A stretch of 64,000 nt of DNA from contig NZ_CP065997.1 in assembly GCF_016127315.1 (NCBI RefSeq), forward strand, positions 4,092,001-4,156,000, given 5' to 3'. The translations under genes were made by a program, and so were the position numbers. The notes under the pieces were generated by a model. The model worked only from the letters and a program-made list of their open reading frames with translations, was not told the DNA's origin and did not search any database. Source of the DNA: Achromobacter deleyi. Its GTDB lineage: Bacteria; Pseudomonadota; Gammaproteobacteria; Burkholderiales; Burkholderiaceae_B. Below are positions 55,115 to 64,000 of the stretch, piece after piece (positions within the stretch are counted from its first letter, which is position 1; every line of letters begins with the position of its first letter).

Positions 55115-56479
55115 ATGACAATTGAACTTGCAGTCACAAACAACGTATTTGCGCGGGATATCCTGACAGTTGCCCAGCTGAACCAAGCAGTGGGGCAGTT
55201 GTTGGAGCGCAGCATCCCGGCACTGTGGGTTCGCGGCGAGATTTCCAACTTCACGCAGGCGGCTTCCGGGCATTGGTACTTCACGCTCAAGGACAGCCGC
55301 GCCGCCGTGCGCGCCGTCATGTTCCGGGGCCGCGCCAGCGCGGTCGGCTTCGTGCCGCGCGCGGGCGACCAGGTCGAAATCAGGGTCAGGGTGTCGCTGT
55401 ACGAACCGCGCGGCGACTACCAGCTGCAGGTCGACGCCATGCGCCGCGCCGGCCTGGGCAATCTGTACGAAGCCTTCCTGCGCCTGAAAGAGCAATTGAA
55501 CGCGGAAGGCCTGTTCGATCCGGCGCGCAAGCGCGAACCGGTGCCGTTGCCGCGCGCCATCGGCGTGATCACCTCGCTGCATGCCGCCGCGCTGCGCGAC
55601 GTGCTGTCGGCGCTGGCGCGGCGCGCGCCGCAGGTGCCGGTCATCATCTATCCGGCGCCGGTGCAGGGCGCCGACGCGGCCGCCCGGCTGGCCGCGCAGG
55701 TCCGCCTGGCCAACGCCCGCGGTGAAGTCGATACGCTGCTGCTGGTGCGCGGCGGCGGCAGCATCGAGGACCTCTGGAGCTTCAACGACGAAGCCCTGGC
55801 CCGCGAGATCGACGCCAGCGCCATCACCACCATCAGCGGCGTCGGCCACGAAACCGACTTCACCATCGCCGACTTCGTCGCCGACGTGCGCGCGCCGACG
55901 CCGACCGCGGCCGCCGAGTTGGCCTGCGTGCCGCGCTCGGAACTGCTGGGCCGCGTCATGTACGCGGCCGAGACGCTGGTGCGCGGCCAGCAGCGCCGCC
56001 TGGAACGCGCGGCGCAGCGGCTGGACCGCGCCGCCGCGCAACTGGTGTCGCCGGCCCAGCGGCTGGAGCACCAGCGCGAGCGCCTGAACAGCCTGAGCTA
56101 CCGGCTGGCCTCGGCCTGGGCCGGTCCGCAGGCCCGGCGCGGCGCCCGCGTCAACCTGCTGGCGCAGCGCCTGGCGCATCGTGTCCCGGACACCCGCCGC
56201 GGCGCCGAACGCCTGGCCGCCGTGACGCGCCAGCTGGGCCAGGCGCACGCGCGCCTGCTGGCGCGGCGCCGCGACCAGCTGGCCGCGGCCGGCGCGCAAC
56301 TGCGCGCGCTCGATCCCGGCAACACGCTGGCGCGCGGGTATGCTATCGCCCGGGACGCCGACGGCCGCATCGTGCGCGATGCCGCCGGCCTGGCGGCGGG
56401 GCAGGGCCTGGACCTGAGCTTCGCGCAGGGCGGCGCCCGGGTCGAGGTCACGCAGGTGCGCGAGACGCGCGATCTCTGA
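55115..56479 (+). CDS. xseA: exodeoxyribonuclease VII large subunit
   Basis: 454 residues. N-terminal OB-fold (ALWVRGEISNFTQAASGHWYFTLKDSRAAVRAVMFRG), catalytic domain with LLLVRGGGSIEDLWSFNDEALAREI and GVGHETDFTIADFVAD, then an Arg-rich coiled coil and a C-terminal segment (LARGYAIARDADGRIV). The enzyme degrades single-stranded DNA with XseB, which is not nearby. The ATG at 55115 is preceded by GGAAAG; earlier in-frame starts lack a site. Confidence 0.95.
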   Translation: MTIELAVTNNVFARDILTVAQLNQAVGQLLERSIPALWVRGEISNFTQAASGHWYFTLKDSRAAVRAVMFRGRASAVGFVPRAGDQVEIRVRVSLYEPRGDYQLQVDAMRRAGLGNLYEAFLRLKEQLNAEGLFDPARKREPVPLPRAIGVITSLHAAALRDVLSALARRAPQVPVIIYPAPVQGADAAARLAAQVRLANARGEVDTLLLVRGGGSIEDLWSFNDEALAREIDASAITTISGVGHETDFTIADFVADVRAPTPTAAAELACVPRSELLGRVMYAAETLVRGQQRRLERAAQRLDRAAAQLVSPAQRLEHQRERLNSLSYRLASAWAGPQARRGARVNLLAQRLAHRVPDTRRGAERLAAVTRQLGQAHARLLARRRDQLAAAGAQLRALDPGNTLARGYAIARDADGRIVRDAAGLAAGQGLDLSFAQGGARVEVTQVRETRDL

Positions 56480-56543
56480 AGCGCCGCGAACGGGCGGTAG
56501 TGGGACAACACGGCCCTCGGGGCCGGCCGGCAGGGATGGAACG

Positions 56544-59500
56544 ATGCGGTTGAACCAACCACGCAAGCCTGCGCGTCGCATGCGCCAGGCCGCTATGCTG
56601 GCGGCGCTGATGGCCGCCGTGACACTGGCGGCGACGCCGCCGGCGCGGGCCGAGGGCGGCGCCACCAAGGCGCGCAACAAGTCCGAGGCCGATGCGCGCG
56701 GCCGCACGTCGGCCCCCGTATCCGCGCCCGCCGATACCGCGGCTCCCGCCGAATTCCAGATCGACCCGCCCCCGCCTTCGGCCGCGCCGACGTCCGAGGC
56801 GCCACCGCCCCCGGCCGCGCCGTCGGCCCAGTCCAAGCCACCGTCCGATTGCGACTGCGCATCGCCCTACCGCGAGTACCGGGCGGCCGAGACCGCCGAG
56901 ACTCGCGCCTTGTTCAGCGCCGTCGCCGCCGGCGACGAGGCGGCCTTCACCGCCGCGCTGGCCAAGGTGAAGCAGCCGGGCGACTACGCGCGGGAAGGCG
57001 TGCCGCTGTTGCACGCGCTGCTGATGCCGGCGGGCAAGCGCGGCAAGCACGTGTATTGGGACATGCCGGCGGACGAGGCGGCGCGCCTGCGCCAGGCCTA
57101 TCAGGCCGCGCTGCCGGCGCGCACCCGCATGCTCGCGGCCTTGCTGGCGACCCAGCCGGCGCTCGACGACATCACCTACGAATCGCGCCGCCCGTCGCTG
57201 CAACTGGCCCTGCTGTACGGCACGCCTGAGATCCTGGACATGTTGTTGGCCGCCGGCGCGCGGCCCGACCAGCGCGGCGACGAGAACAAGACCCCGCTCG
57301 AATTCCTGCTCAATCGCGATTTCGAATTCGCGGTGCGCATGACCTACCTGCCGCGGCTGGTCGACCGCGCGCAGACCACGCGCATGGTGCTGGCGCTGCT
57401 CAAGGCCGGCGCCGCGCGCCCCTTTGCCTACATCGACGAGCACGCCGACGACGCCACGCGCCAGGCCTTCAAGGATGCGCAGGGTGAGCCGCGCCGGGCC
57501 GCGGACTACCTGGCGTGGGGGCCGCTGGTGGAGCTGACCGAAGGCGCCGAGGTGGTGCGGGCGCTGGCCGCCACCGGCACCCGGCCCGCCTATGGCGACG
57601 GCGTCAGTCCGCTGGCGCTGGCGGCCTATGGCGGCAATGCCGGCGCGGTCACGGCGCTGGCCGAGCTGGGGCCGCGCACGACGCCGGAGACGGGCTATGG
57701 CGCCAGCGGCGACCGCGACCTGTGGCTGGACGCGGCGCAGGCGGCGGTGGCGGCGGGACGCGGCGACATCGCCGTGCCGCTGCTGCGCGCCGGCATGCCG
57801 TTCAACCAGCGCGGGCCGCAGACCGGCGACGCGGCGGTCTTCCTGAGGATGGAGGCCGACGAGCGCCCCATCATGAACCTGGCGGCCCGCAAGGGCGACG
57901 TCGCCGTGCTGCGGCGCCTGCTGGCGCTGGGCGCGGCGGTCGATGGCGACGGCGCCGAACAGAACGGCGACACGCCCCTGGCGGACGCGGTCGGCGCCCG
58001 CCAGGCGGATGCCGTGCGAGTGCTGCTGGCCGCGGGCGCCAACCCCGCGCTGGTGCGCGAAGGCTATGACCGCAAGTCCGCGCTGCAACGCGCGATCGAG
58101 GCCGACGACGCGCCGTTGCTGCACGACCTGCTGGCGGCCACGCCGCCCGCCACCTTGCAGGCCCTGCTGGCCGACCCCGCGCGTTCGCCCCTGGCGCAGG
58201 CGTTGCGCCAGCCGGGCAAGCAGGGCGCGGCCATGTTGCGGAACCTGGTCGACGCCGGCCTGGACCTGAAGACGCTCGACGCCGGCGCCATCCGCCAGGC
58301 GCTGGAGAACCGCGACACCGAGATGGCCGCGTACCTGATCGCCGCCGGCGTGCCCGTCAATCCGCCAGCGACGGCCGCGGCCTTGGACGATCCCTACGAC
58401 AACAAGGGGGTGCCGCCGCTGCTGGTGGCGGTGACCTCGGGCCAGGCGGCCATGGTCGATGCGCTGCTGGCCAAGGGCGCCGACCCGCTCGGCCTCGCGC
58501 CGGACGGCCGCAGCGCCCTGTATTGGGCCATCGGCGGCGGCGATGGCGCCATGCTCGACCGCCTGCTGGGCGCGGGCGCGCGGCTCGACGATCCACGCCT
58601 GCCGCGCGCGCCCGCCAGCCATGCCTTGCTGAACGCGGCGTTGGCTTCCGGCGACATGGCGCTGGTCAAGCGGGTGGAGCAGGGCGGCAAGCAACCGCTG
58701 GCCGACGCCTGCCTGCCGTCCGGCGGTGAATACGCGCTGCTCGATCGGCCAGGGTATTTCGCGCAATTGCAGGCGGCGGGCTATACCGGCGCGCGGACCG
58801 AATGCGCGCGCAAGGAGGGGACCCTGCCGCAGCGCCTGCTGTCGGCCTTGCTGCGTGATCGGCAGTTGGCGATCGCGCGCCGCGATACGGTGATCGACGT
58901 GCTCACGCGCCTGAAGGCCGTGGGGGGCGACCTGGACGCGCGCCAGGACGAAAGCGGCGATACGCCGCTGGTGGCCGCCATCCAGCTGGGCCGCGCCGAT
59001 CTGGCCGACGCCTTGCTGGCGGCGGGCGCCAGCCCCGACGCCGCCGATGCGCAAGGCCGCAGCCCGGCGTGGGCGGCACTGGCCAGCGGGCAGCCGGACA
59101 TGCTGGCGCTGCTGGCGCGGCATCATGCGCGTTTCGACGGAGCGGCGGCGCCGTCGGGCCAGTCGTTCAGCCAGACGCTGGCATGCCAGGCCGCGCCCGC
59201 GTTCGCCGCCACATTGCAGGCCGCTGGCGCGTCGCTCAAGCAAACCTGCCCGGCCGCGTCCGGCGCCGCCAAGACGCTCGGCAAAGCGGCGGTGCGCGTC
59301 GCCGGCCATTACTACCTGCGCGGCATGCGCGAAGTCGGCAGCGAGCTGCTGCTGTCGCCCGATGGCCGTTTCGATTACCTGATGAGCTACGGCGCGATGG
59401 ACATCCAGGCCAGCGGCACCTGGCGCCTCGACGGCAAGCAGGTGCGCCTGGACACGCCGCCGATCCAGCCCTTCTCGGCGATCGCGCAGGTCGGCGCCGA

Positions 59501-59882
59501 CACGCGGCCCGCCGAGGGCGACGACCTCACGGTCCGCGTGTACTACCAGGGTCGGCCGGTCAAGGTCGATGTGGCGATGTCGTCCGCCAGCGCCGATTAC
59601 GCCGGCACGCCGAAGCAGTCCGAAGGCGCTGATGGCGTCAGCGCGCCGATCGCGCCGGGTGAACTCAAGGCGCTGGCGGTGTTCGTGCCGCTGCCTTCCG
59701 GAGCGCGCTGGCACAGCGTGGATGTGAGCAAGTCCGATATCGCATCGCGCGCGTTGCGCATCGATCTGGACCTGCCAGAATCCGCCAGTCGCACACCGTT
59801 GCATATGACATTGGCGGTGCGCGAGGACGGCACGCTGGTGGCCGCGCAAGGCGGGCGTGAACTGCGCTATGAGAAAGAGTAG
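56544..59882 (+). CDS. secreted giant ankyrin-repeat protein with C-terminal beta domain
   Basis: 1112 residues. Signal peptide ends near ARA (36); a Pro/Ala-rich linker with Cys pair CDCASPY follows. From about 115 to 930 there are many degenerate ankyrin repeats (for example LLHALLMPAGKR, SLQLALLYGTPEILDMLLAAGARP, PLADAVGARQADAVRVLLAAGANP, PLVAAIQLGRADLADALLAAGASP). The last 160 residues form a different domain starting GHYYLRGMREVGSELLLSPDGRFDYLMSYGAMD, a periplasmic beta-type motif seen in other proteobacterial proteins. Ankyrins bind proteins. It lies 130 nt before sodB. Function unknown. Confidence 0.8.
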   Translation: MRLNQPRKPARRMRQAAMLAALMAAVTLAATPPARAEGGATKARNKSEADARGRTSAPVSAPADTAAPAEFQIDPPPPSAAPTSEAPPPPAAPSAQSKPPSDCDCASPYREYRAAETAETRALFSAVAAGDEAAFTAALAKVKQPGDYAREGVPLLHALLMPAGKRGKHVYWDMPADEAARLRQAYQAALPARTRMLAALLATQPALDDITYESRRPSLQLALLYGTPEILDMLLAAGARPDQRGDENKTPLEFLLNRDFEFAVRMTYLPRLVDRAQTTRMVLALLKAGAARPFAYIDEHADDATRQAFKDAQGEPRRAADYLAWGPLVELTEGAEVVRALAATGTRPAYGDGVSPLALAAYGGNAGAVTALAELGPRTTPETGYGASGDRDLWLDAAQAAVAAGRGDIAVPLLRAGMPFNQRGPQTGDAAVFLRMEADERPIMNLAARKGDVAVLRRLLALGAAVDGDGAEQNGDTPLADAVGARQADAVRVLLAAGANPALVREGYDRKSALQRAIEADDAPLLHDLLAATPPATLQALLADPARSPLAQALRQPGKQGAAMLRNLVDAGLDLKTLDAGAIRQALENRDTEMAAYLIAAGVPVNPPATAAALDDPYDNKGVPPLLVAVTSGQAAMVDALLAKGADPLGLAPDGRSALYWAIGGGDGAMLDRLLGAGARLDDPRLPRAPASHALLNAALASGDMALVKRVEQGGKQPLADACLPSGGEYALLDRPGYFAQLQAAGYTGARTECARKEGTLPQRLLSALLRDRQLAIARRDTVIDVLTRLKAVGGDLDARQDESGDTPLVAAIQLGRADLADALLAAGASPDAADAQGRSPAWAALASGQPDMLALLARHHARFDGAAAPSGQSFSQTLACQAAPAFAATLQAAGASLKQTCPAASGAAKTLGKAAVRVAGHYYLRGMREVGSELLLSPDGRFDYLMSYGAMDIQASGTWRLDGKQVRLDTPPIQPFSAIAQVGADTRPAEGDDLTVRVYYQGRPVKVDVAMSSASADYAGTPKQSEGADGVSAPIAPGELKALAVFVPLPSGARWHSVDVSKSDIASRALRIDLDLPESASRTPLHMTLAVREDGTLVAAQGGRELRYEKE

Positions 59883-59913
59883 CGTTTACGCGCGCAAGGC
59901 ATAAACACATGCC

Positions 59914-59943
59914 CGTTAACCCCGCGCCGCCGCGGGGTTAACG
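59914..59943. terminator. 13-bp perfect hairpin between the ankyrin gene and sodB
   Basis: CGTTAACCCCGCG (59914-59926) pairs perfectly with CGCGGGGTTAACG (59931-59943), loop CCGC. It lies 31 nt after the ankyrin stop. No T-run. It may end the ankyrin transcript or be a protein-binding dyad upstream of sodB. Confidence 0.55.
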
Positions 59944-60012
59944 CGGTATCCTCGCAGAGTTGCCGATACAATTGAACGGCTTGATCGTGCACTCAACAGA
60001 AGGAACCGACAC

Positions 60013-60591
60013 ATGGCACATACTCTTCCCCCCCTGCCTTACGAACTGGACGCGCTGGCTCCGCACATCTCGAAAGAGACGCTGGAGTTCCACTACGGCA
60101 AGCATCACCAGACCTACGTCACGAACCTGAACAACCTGATCCCGGGCACCGAGTTCGAGACCCTGTCGCTGGAAGACATCGTCAAGAAGTCCTCGGGCGG
60201 CATCTTCAACAACGCCGCGCAGATCTGGAACCACACCTTCTACTGGAACAGCCTGGCTCCCAAGGCCGGTGGCGCGCCGACCGGCAAGCTGGCCGACGCC
60301 ATCAACGCCAAGTGGGGCAGCTTCGACGCCTTCAAGGAAGCCTTCAACAAGTCGGCCGCCGGCAACTTCGGTTCGGGCTGGACCTGGCTGGTCAAGAAGG
60401 CCGACGGTTCCGTCGACATCGTCAACACCAGCAACGCCGCCACCCCGCTGACCACGGCCGACAAGCCGCTGCTGACCTGTGATGTCTGGGAACACGCGTA
60501 CTACATCGACTACCGCAATGCCCGTCCCAAGTACCTGGAAAACTTCTGGGCCCTGGTGAACTGGGACTTCGCGGCCAAGAATTTCGCCTGA
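60013..60591 (+). CDS. sodB: iron superoxide dismutase
   Basis: 192 residues. Metal ligands H27, H74, D157 and H161 are in place; Q70 in [16 protein letters not shown] marks the Fe type. [23 protein letters not shown] is the C-terminal signature. It converts superoxide to hydrogen peroxide and oxygen in the cytoplasm. AAGGA precedes the ATG. Monocistronic with a strong terminator. Confidence 0.98.
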   Translation: MAHTLPPLPYELDALAPHISKETLEFHYGKHHQTYVTNLNNLIPGTEFETLSLEDIVKKSSGGIFNNAAQIWNHTFYWNSLAPKAGGAPTGKLADAINAKWGSFDAFKEAFNKSAAGNFGSGWTWLVKKADGSVDIVNTSNAATPLTTADKPLLTCDVWEHAYYIDYRNARPKYLENFWALVNWDFAAKNFA

Positions 60592-60625
60592 TTCCGCTGC
60601 GCGCCCGGCGCGCATCGCAGGGCCG

Positions 60626-60654
60626 AGGCCCCTCGCATCGCGAGGGGCCTTTTT
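60626..60654 (+). terminator. intrinsic terminator of sodB
   Basis: AGGCCCCTCGC (60626-60636) pairs with GCGAGGGGCCT (60640-60650), loop ATC, followed by TTTT and a second T-run at 60656-60660. Confidence 0.93.
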
Positions 60655-60732
60655 GTTTTTGGCGCTTTCAAAACCCGGATGACATGCTGGATTACAGGCT
60701 GGAATTTTGTATATTGTCGAATCCATTTTGTA

Positions 60733-60751
60733 GAAAATGAGAATGAATCTC
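60733..60751. promoter_or_regulatory. Fur-box-like sequence upstream of the chemoreceptor gene
   Basis: GAAAATGAGAATGAATCTC matches the 19-bp E. coli Fur consensus at 14 positions. It lies in an AT-rich stretch (60690-60760) between the sodB terminator and the chemoreceptor start, where its promoter should be. The match is moderate. Confidence 0.4.
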
Positions 60752-60879
60752 CCTCTCTTTCTGGCTACCGCGGGGGAAAGGTCCCGCTATTGTTGAAGGC
60801 AGTCTGCGGCTGAGCCATGGGGCCAACGATCGCGGCATGCCCGCCATAAAACACCGTGGTGTTTGACGGGAAGGGAAGC

Positions 60880-62604
60880 ATGTTGCGGTATTTCAAGGGC
60901 TTGCATATCGGCGCGCGCATCGGCGTGCGCCTGTCGGGGGCGTTCCTGATGGTGGCGCTGCTGGGCGGCATCATCGGCGCGTTCGGGGTTTGGGGGCTGT
61001 CCCGCATCAACAGCATGAACGACCAGATCGCCGAGATCGAATTGCGCGGACTCTCGGACATCAAGGAAGCCAACATCAGCCTGATCGCGGCGGGGCGCGC
61101 CCGCAAGAGCTATCTGGCGGCGTCCACCGATGCGGAGCGCCAGGCGTTGCGCCAGCAGTTCGATCAATCGCTCGACAAGCTCGAGCGCATGCGTGCCAAG
61201 GCCGCCACTTCCTTCATCCGCGAAGACGGCAAGCGGTTGATGGCGCAGTTCACGGAAGCCGAAGAGGTCTGGAAGCGGGATTCCATCGAATTCCTGCAGC
61301 AGGCGCAGAAGTATCCGCTGGCGCACATCGATCCGGAGATCGTGGATCAGACCAAGCGTGCGGCGGCGGCATCGGACAAGGCGGAGAAGCTCATGGGCGA
61401 GCTTGCGTTGGCCAAGGAACGGGCCGCCGAGCAGGCCGTGGAGAAAGTGTCCGAGCTGTACCGGAGTACGCGCCTGATCATGATCGTGTTGTCCATCGCG
61501 GGGGTGGCCCTCGGGCTGCTGCTCGGCTGGCTCGTGACGCGCGGCATCACGCGGCCCCTGGGTCAGGCGGTGGGTGCGGCGCGCCGCGTCGCCAACGGCG
61601 ACCTCAGCGGCAACATCCAGGTCACGTCGCGCGACGAGACGGGTGATCTGATGGCCGCGCTCAAGGCCATGAACGAGAGCTTGTCATCCATCGTGCGCGA
61701 CGTGCGCGACGGTTGCGAGAGCATCGCCACCGCGTCGGCGCAGATCGCGCAGGGCAATGCCGACCTGTCGCAGCGCACCGAGGAACAGGCCGCTTCCCTG
61801 GAGGAGACCGCCGCCTCGATGGAGCAGCTGACGAGCACCGTACAGCAGAACGCCAGCAATGCCGGCGAGGCCGAAAGGCTCGTCACCCAGGCTTCGGCCG
61901 TGGCGGCGCGCGGCGGCGAAGTGGTCGACGTCGTGGTGCGGACCATGAGCGAGATCTCCGAGAGTTCGCGCCGTATCGCCGATATCACCAGCGTGATCGA
62001 CGGTATCGCGTTCCAGACCAACATCCTGGCGCTGAACGCCGCGGTCGAGGCCGCGCGCGCCGGCGAACAGGGCCGCGGCTTCGCGGTGGTGGCGGGCGAG
62101 GTCCGCACTCTGGCGCAGCGCTCCGCCGTCGCGGCCAAGGAAATCAAGGCCCTGATCGACGAGTCCGTGCATCGCGTCGAGGGCGGCACGCGCCAGGCCG
62201 ACGAGGCCGGCAACACCATGCGCGAGGTGGTGGAAAGCGTGCGCCAGGCCGCCATCCTGGTGCACGAAATCGCCAGCGCTTCGGCCGAGCAATCCACCGG
62301 CATCGGCCAGGTCAACCAGGCCGTGGCGCAGATGGATACCGTGACCCAGCAGAACGCTGCGCTGGTGGAGCAGGCCGCCGCCGCGGCCGGCAGCATGCAG
62401 GACCAGGCCGGCCGCCTGGCGCAGCAGGTGCGCCGGTTCAAGGTCAATGCCGGCGCGGTGGCGGTGGCTGCCGAACCGCAGGCCCGCCTGATCCAGGCTG
62501 GCCGCTCGACGCCCCATCCGCCGGCCGCCTTGCAGCGCCAGGAACCCGCGGTGACGCACCCGGCCCTCAAGCACAGCGGCGACGACGACTGGTCGTCGTT
62601 CTGA
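60880..62604 (+). CDS. methyl-accepting chemotaxis protein with C-terminal CheR/CheB tether
   Basis: 574 residues from the ATG after AAGGGAAG. TM1 (about 16-40), a four-helix-bundle periplasmic sensor (SMNDQIAEIELRGLSDIKEANISLIAAGRARKSY), TM2 (RLIMIVLSIAGVALGLLLGWLVT), HAMP (RGITRPLGQAVGAARRVANGDLSG) and the signalling core IAFQTNILALNAAVEAARAG. The C-terminus DDDWSSF fits the xWxxF pentapeptide that binds methylation enzymes in Tar/Tsr. Ligand unknown. No che genes adjacent. Confidence 0.94.
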   Translation: MLRYFKGLHIGARIGVRLSGAFLMVALLGGIIGAFGVWGLSRINSMNDQIAEIELRGLSDIKEANISLIAAGRARKSYLAASTDAERQALRQQFDQSLDKLERMRAKAATSFIREDGKRLMAQFTEAEEVWKRDSIEFLQQAQKYPLAHIDPEIVDQTKRAAAASDKAEKLMGELALAKERAAEQAVEKVSELYRSTRLIMIVLSIAGVALGLLLGWLVTRGITRPLGQAVGAARRVANGDLSGNIQVTSRDETGDLMAALKAMNESLSSIVRDVRDGCESIATASAQIAQGNADLSQRTEEQAASLEETAASMEQLTSTVQQNASNAGEAERLVTQASAVAARGGEVVDVVVRTMSEISESSRRIADITSVIDGIAFQTNILALNAAVEAARAGEQGRGFAVVAGEVRTLAQRSAVAAKEIKALIDESVHRVEGGTRQADEAGNTMREVVESVRQAAILVHEIASASAEQSTGIGQVNQAVAQMDTVTQQNAALVEQAAAAAGSMQDQAGRLAQQVRRFKVNAGAVAVAAEPQARLIQAGRSTPHPPAALQRQEPAVTHPALKHSGDDDWSSF

Positions 62605-62711
62605 AAGGCGTGGCGCCGATGTGAGCGGGCACATTGTGGGCTGGCAGTCAGGCGGCAATGGTAAGGTTAGCGACGTCTGGTTTCGCCGTACCTTGCCGCC
62701 CGGCCCCGCCC

Positions 62712-64000
62712 ATGTCCCTGCCCACTCCGTTACGCCGCATCGCCACCCGCTTGCGCCATCTCCTGCGTCGCAAGTTGCGGCAAACCAACCGCCTGTCGCG
62801 CAAGAGCCTGCAGATGGCGCTGTTGCTGGGCGGCGCGGCGCTGGTCGCGCTGGTGTCGCTGGGCTTCGCTTACCTGGCTGATCTCGCATTGGAATGGAAC
62901 CGCGAATGGGTCGGCCACGCCGGCTGGCTCGCGCTGCTGGTGCTGCCATGCGCCTTGGCCGCGCTGCGCTGGGCCACGCTGCGGTTCGCGCCCAACGCCG
63001 CGGGCAGCGGCATTCCCCAGGTCATCGGCGCCTTGTCGCTGCCGCCCGGCCCCGGCCAGCGCAGCCTGGTGTCCCTGGCGCAGGTGCTCTGGAAGATCCC
63101 GCTGGCGTTCTTCGGCATGCTGGCGGGCGCCTCGATCGGCCGCGAAGGGCCGTCGGTGCAGGTCGGCGCCGCCGTCATGCTGGCCTGGGGCGATTTCTGG
63201 AAGCGCCGCGGCCTGCAACTGCGCGGCTTCCACGCCAACGAGCTGCTCGCCGCCGGCGCGGCGGGCGGCCTGGCCGCGGCCTTCAACGCGCCGCTGGCCG
63301 GCGTCATCTTCGCCATCGAGGAACTGGGCCGCGGCACCGTGTTGCGCTGGCAGCGCCTGGTGCTGATCGGCGTGCTGGCGGCGGGCTTCCTGGTGGTCGC
63401 GATCCAGGGCAACAACCCGTACTTCGGCACCTTTGCCGGCGCGCCGCTGGCCCACGGCATGTTGTGGTGGGTGCTAATCTGCGCCGCGCTCAACGGCGCG
63501 CTGGGCGGCATCTTCGCGCGCCTGCTGGGCAAGGGGGCGGCCGCGATGGCGCCCGCGGCCTGGCGCGCCTGGATCCGTGCCCATCCCATCTGGACCGCCT
63601 TCGCCATGGGCGTGGTGCTGGCGCTGATCGGCCTGGCCACCGCCGGCAGCGTCTACGGCACAGGCTATGGCGCCGCGGCCGACCTGCTGTCGGGCGAAAC
63701 CCAGCACGCCTTGCCCGCCGGCTTCGGCCTGGCCAAGCTGGCGGCCACGGTGGCCTCGTACTGGGCCGGCATTCCCGGCGGCATCTTCACGCCCGCGCTC
63801 ACCACCGGCGCCGGCATCGGCCACCACATCTGGGAATTGGCGGGCGAGGGCGTGGACCAGCGCGTGCTGGTGCTGGTGTCGATGGCCGCATTCCTGGCCG
63901 CGGCTACGCAGGCGCCGCTGACGGCCAGCGTGGTGGTGATGGAAATGACGGGCAGCCAGCCGATGCTGTTCTGGCTGCTGGTCGGCTCGCTGCTGGCCTC
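62712..64000 (+). CDS. CLC-family chloride/proton antiporter, 3' end beyond window
   Basis: About 430 codons to the right edge; open frame from ATG 62712. CLC filter motifs are present: GSGIPQ (98-103, S99), GREGPSVQ with gating Glu E145, the FAIEE motif (E203/E204) whose acidic residue is the internal proton Glu of antiporters, and GGIFTPALTTGAGIG. An N-terminal Arg-rich cytoplasmic helix is normal. It probably exchanges chloride for protons during acid stress. The C-terminal Tyr is outside the window. Confidence 0.94.
   Translation, partial: MSLPTPLRRIATRLRHLLRRKLRQTNRLSRKSLQMALLLGGAALVALVSLGFAYLADLALEWNREWVGHAGWLALLVLPCALAALRWATLRFAPNAAGSGIPQVIGALSLPPGPGQRSLVSLAQVLWKIPLAFFGMLAGASIGREGPSVQVGAAVMLAWGDFWKRRGLQLRGFHANELLAAGAAGGLAAAFNAPLAGVIFAIEELGRGTVLRWQRLVLIGVLAAGFLVVAIQGNNPYFGTFAGAPLAHGMLWWVLICAALNGALGGIFARLLGKGAAAMAPAAWRAWIRAHPIWTAFAMGVVLALIGLATAGSVYGTGYGAAADLLSGETQHALPAGFGLAKLAATVASYWAGIPGGIFTPALTTGAGIGHHIWELAGEGVDQRVLVLVSMAAFLAAATQAPLTASVVVMEMTGSQPMLFWLLVGSLLA

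Noticed and set aside
56448..59849. 1133-codon open frame antisense to the ankyrin protein
   Set aside because: The plus-strand frame has signal peptide, ankyrin repeats and a ribosome site; the antisense frame is Arg/Gly/His-rich without motifs.

Overview
The window is a GC-rich (roughly two-thirds G+C) chromosomal segment of a betaproteobacterium, most likely Alcaligenaceae (Bordetella/Achromobacter type). The signs are four Bug-type (tripartite tricarboxylate transporter) periplasmic receptors, a fluoride channel very close to the Bordetella pertussis Fluc protein, an exbB-exbD-lpxK-Trm112-kdsB-adk block of the kind expected in Burkholderiales, and dense LysR/GntR/TetR-controlled aromatic and organic-acid catabolism. 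I see no tRNA, rRNA, CRISPR array, prophage or intact insertion sequence. Genus is inferred from gene content only.

Layout. 1-9.7 kb: N-terminus of an MHS-family transporter, a secreted alpha/beta hydrolase, an [4Fe-4S] FNR regulator, a gamma-glutamylcyclotransferase-like protein, clpB behind a near-consensus heat-shock (sigma32) promoter, a DUF1641/sulfide:quinone-reductase-like pair, and a PHP-domain lipoprotein. 9.7-13.1 kb: a TetR gene divergent from a three-gene operon (Tm-1-like ATP-binding protein, PEP-hydrolase-like TIM barrel, SRPBCC protein). Its promoter carries a perfect TetR-type palindrome in the -35/-10 spacer. 13.1-16.7 kb: LysR, N-acyl-D-amino-acid deacylase and a Bug receptor. 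16.8-23 kb: HdeD-like protein, CrcB, the squalene-forming set hpnCDE, alanine racemase and an SDR. 23-29.6 kb: the complete lower homoprotocatechuate pathway (hpaD, E, F-G1 fusion, G2, H, I and the repressor hpaR), with two operator-like palindromes at the divergent promoters and an IS3-like 53-nt palindrome at one end.

29.7-33.5 kb: a membrane protein of unknown function, radA, a TSUP exporter and a small Lys/His-rich secreted protein. 33.6-41.8 kb: an apparent GntR-controlled organic/sugar-acid regulon (2-hydroxyacid dehydrogenase, three Bug receptors, DapA-family lyase, Ldh2-family dehydrogenase, HpcH-type aldolase) around one divergent promoter with a palindromic operator. 41.9-49.3 kb: lysA/lysR, rpsT, an orphan FecR, murJ, an SDR and adk. 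49.3-54.8 kb: kdsB, Trm112, an IgaA/UmoB-like five-TM protein on the opposite strand, then lpxK, exbD and exbB. 54.8-64 kb: a DnaA-box cluster, xseA, a 1112-residue secreted ankyrin protein next to sodB, a chemoreceptor with a C-terminal xWxxF tether, and a CLC antiporter cut by the window end.

Most interesting points: (i) a bacterial two-gene equivalent of the plant Tm-1 antiviral protein under tight TetR control; (ii) an IgaA-like Rcs-brake homologue inserted against the direction of a lipid A/Kdo operon; (iii) an HpaF-HpaG1 fusion in which the FAH metal-binding E-x-E has become G-x-T; (iv) a three-box DnaA cluster between exbB and xseA; (v) a giant periplasmic ankyrin protein ending in a beta domain beside Fe-superoxide dismutase.
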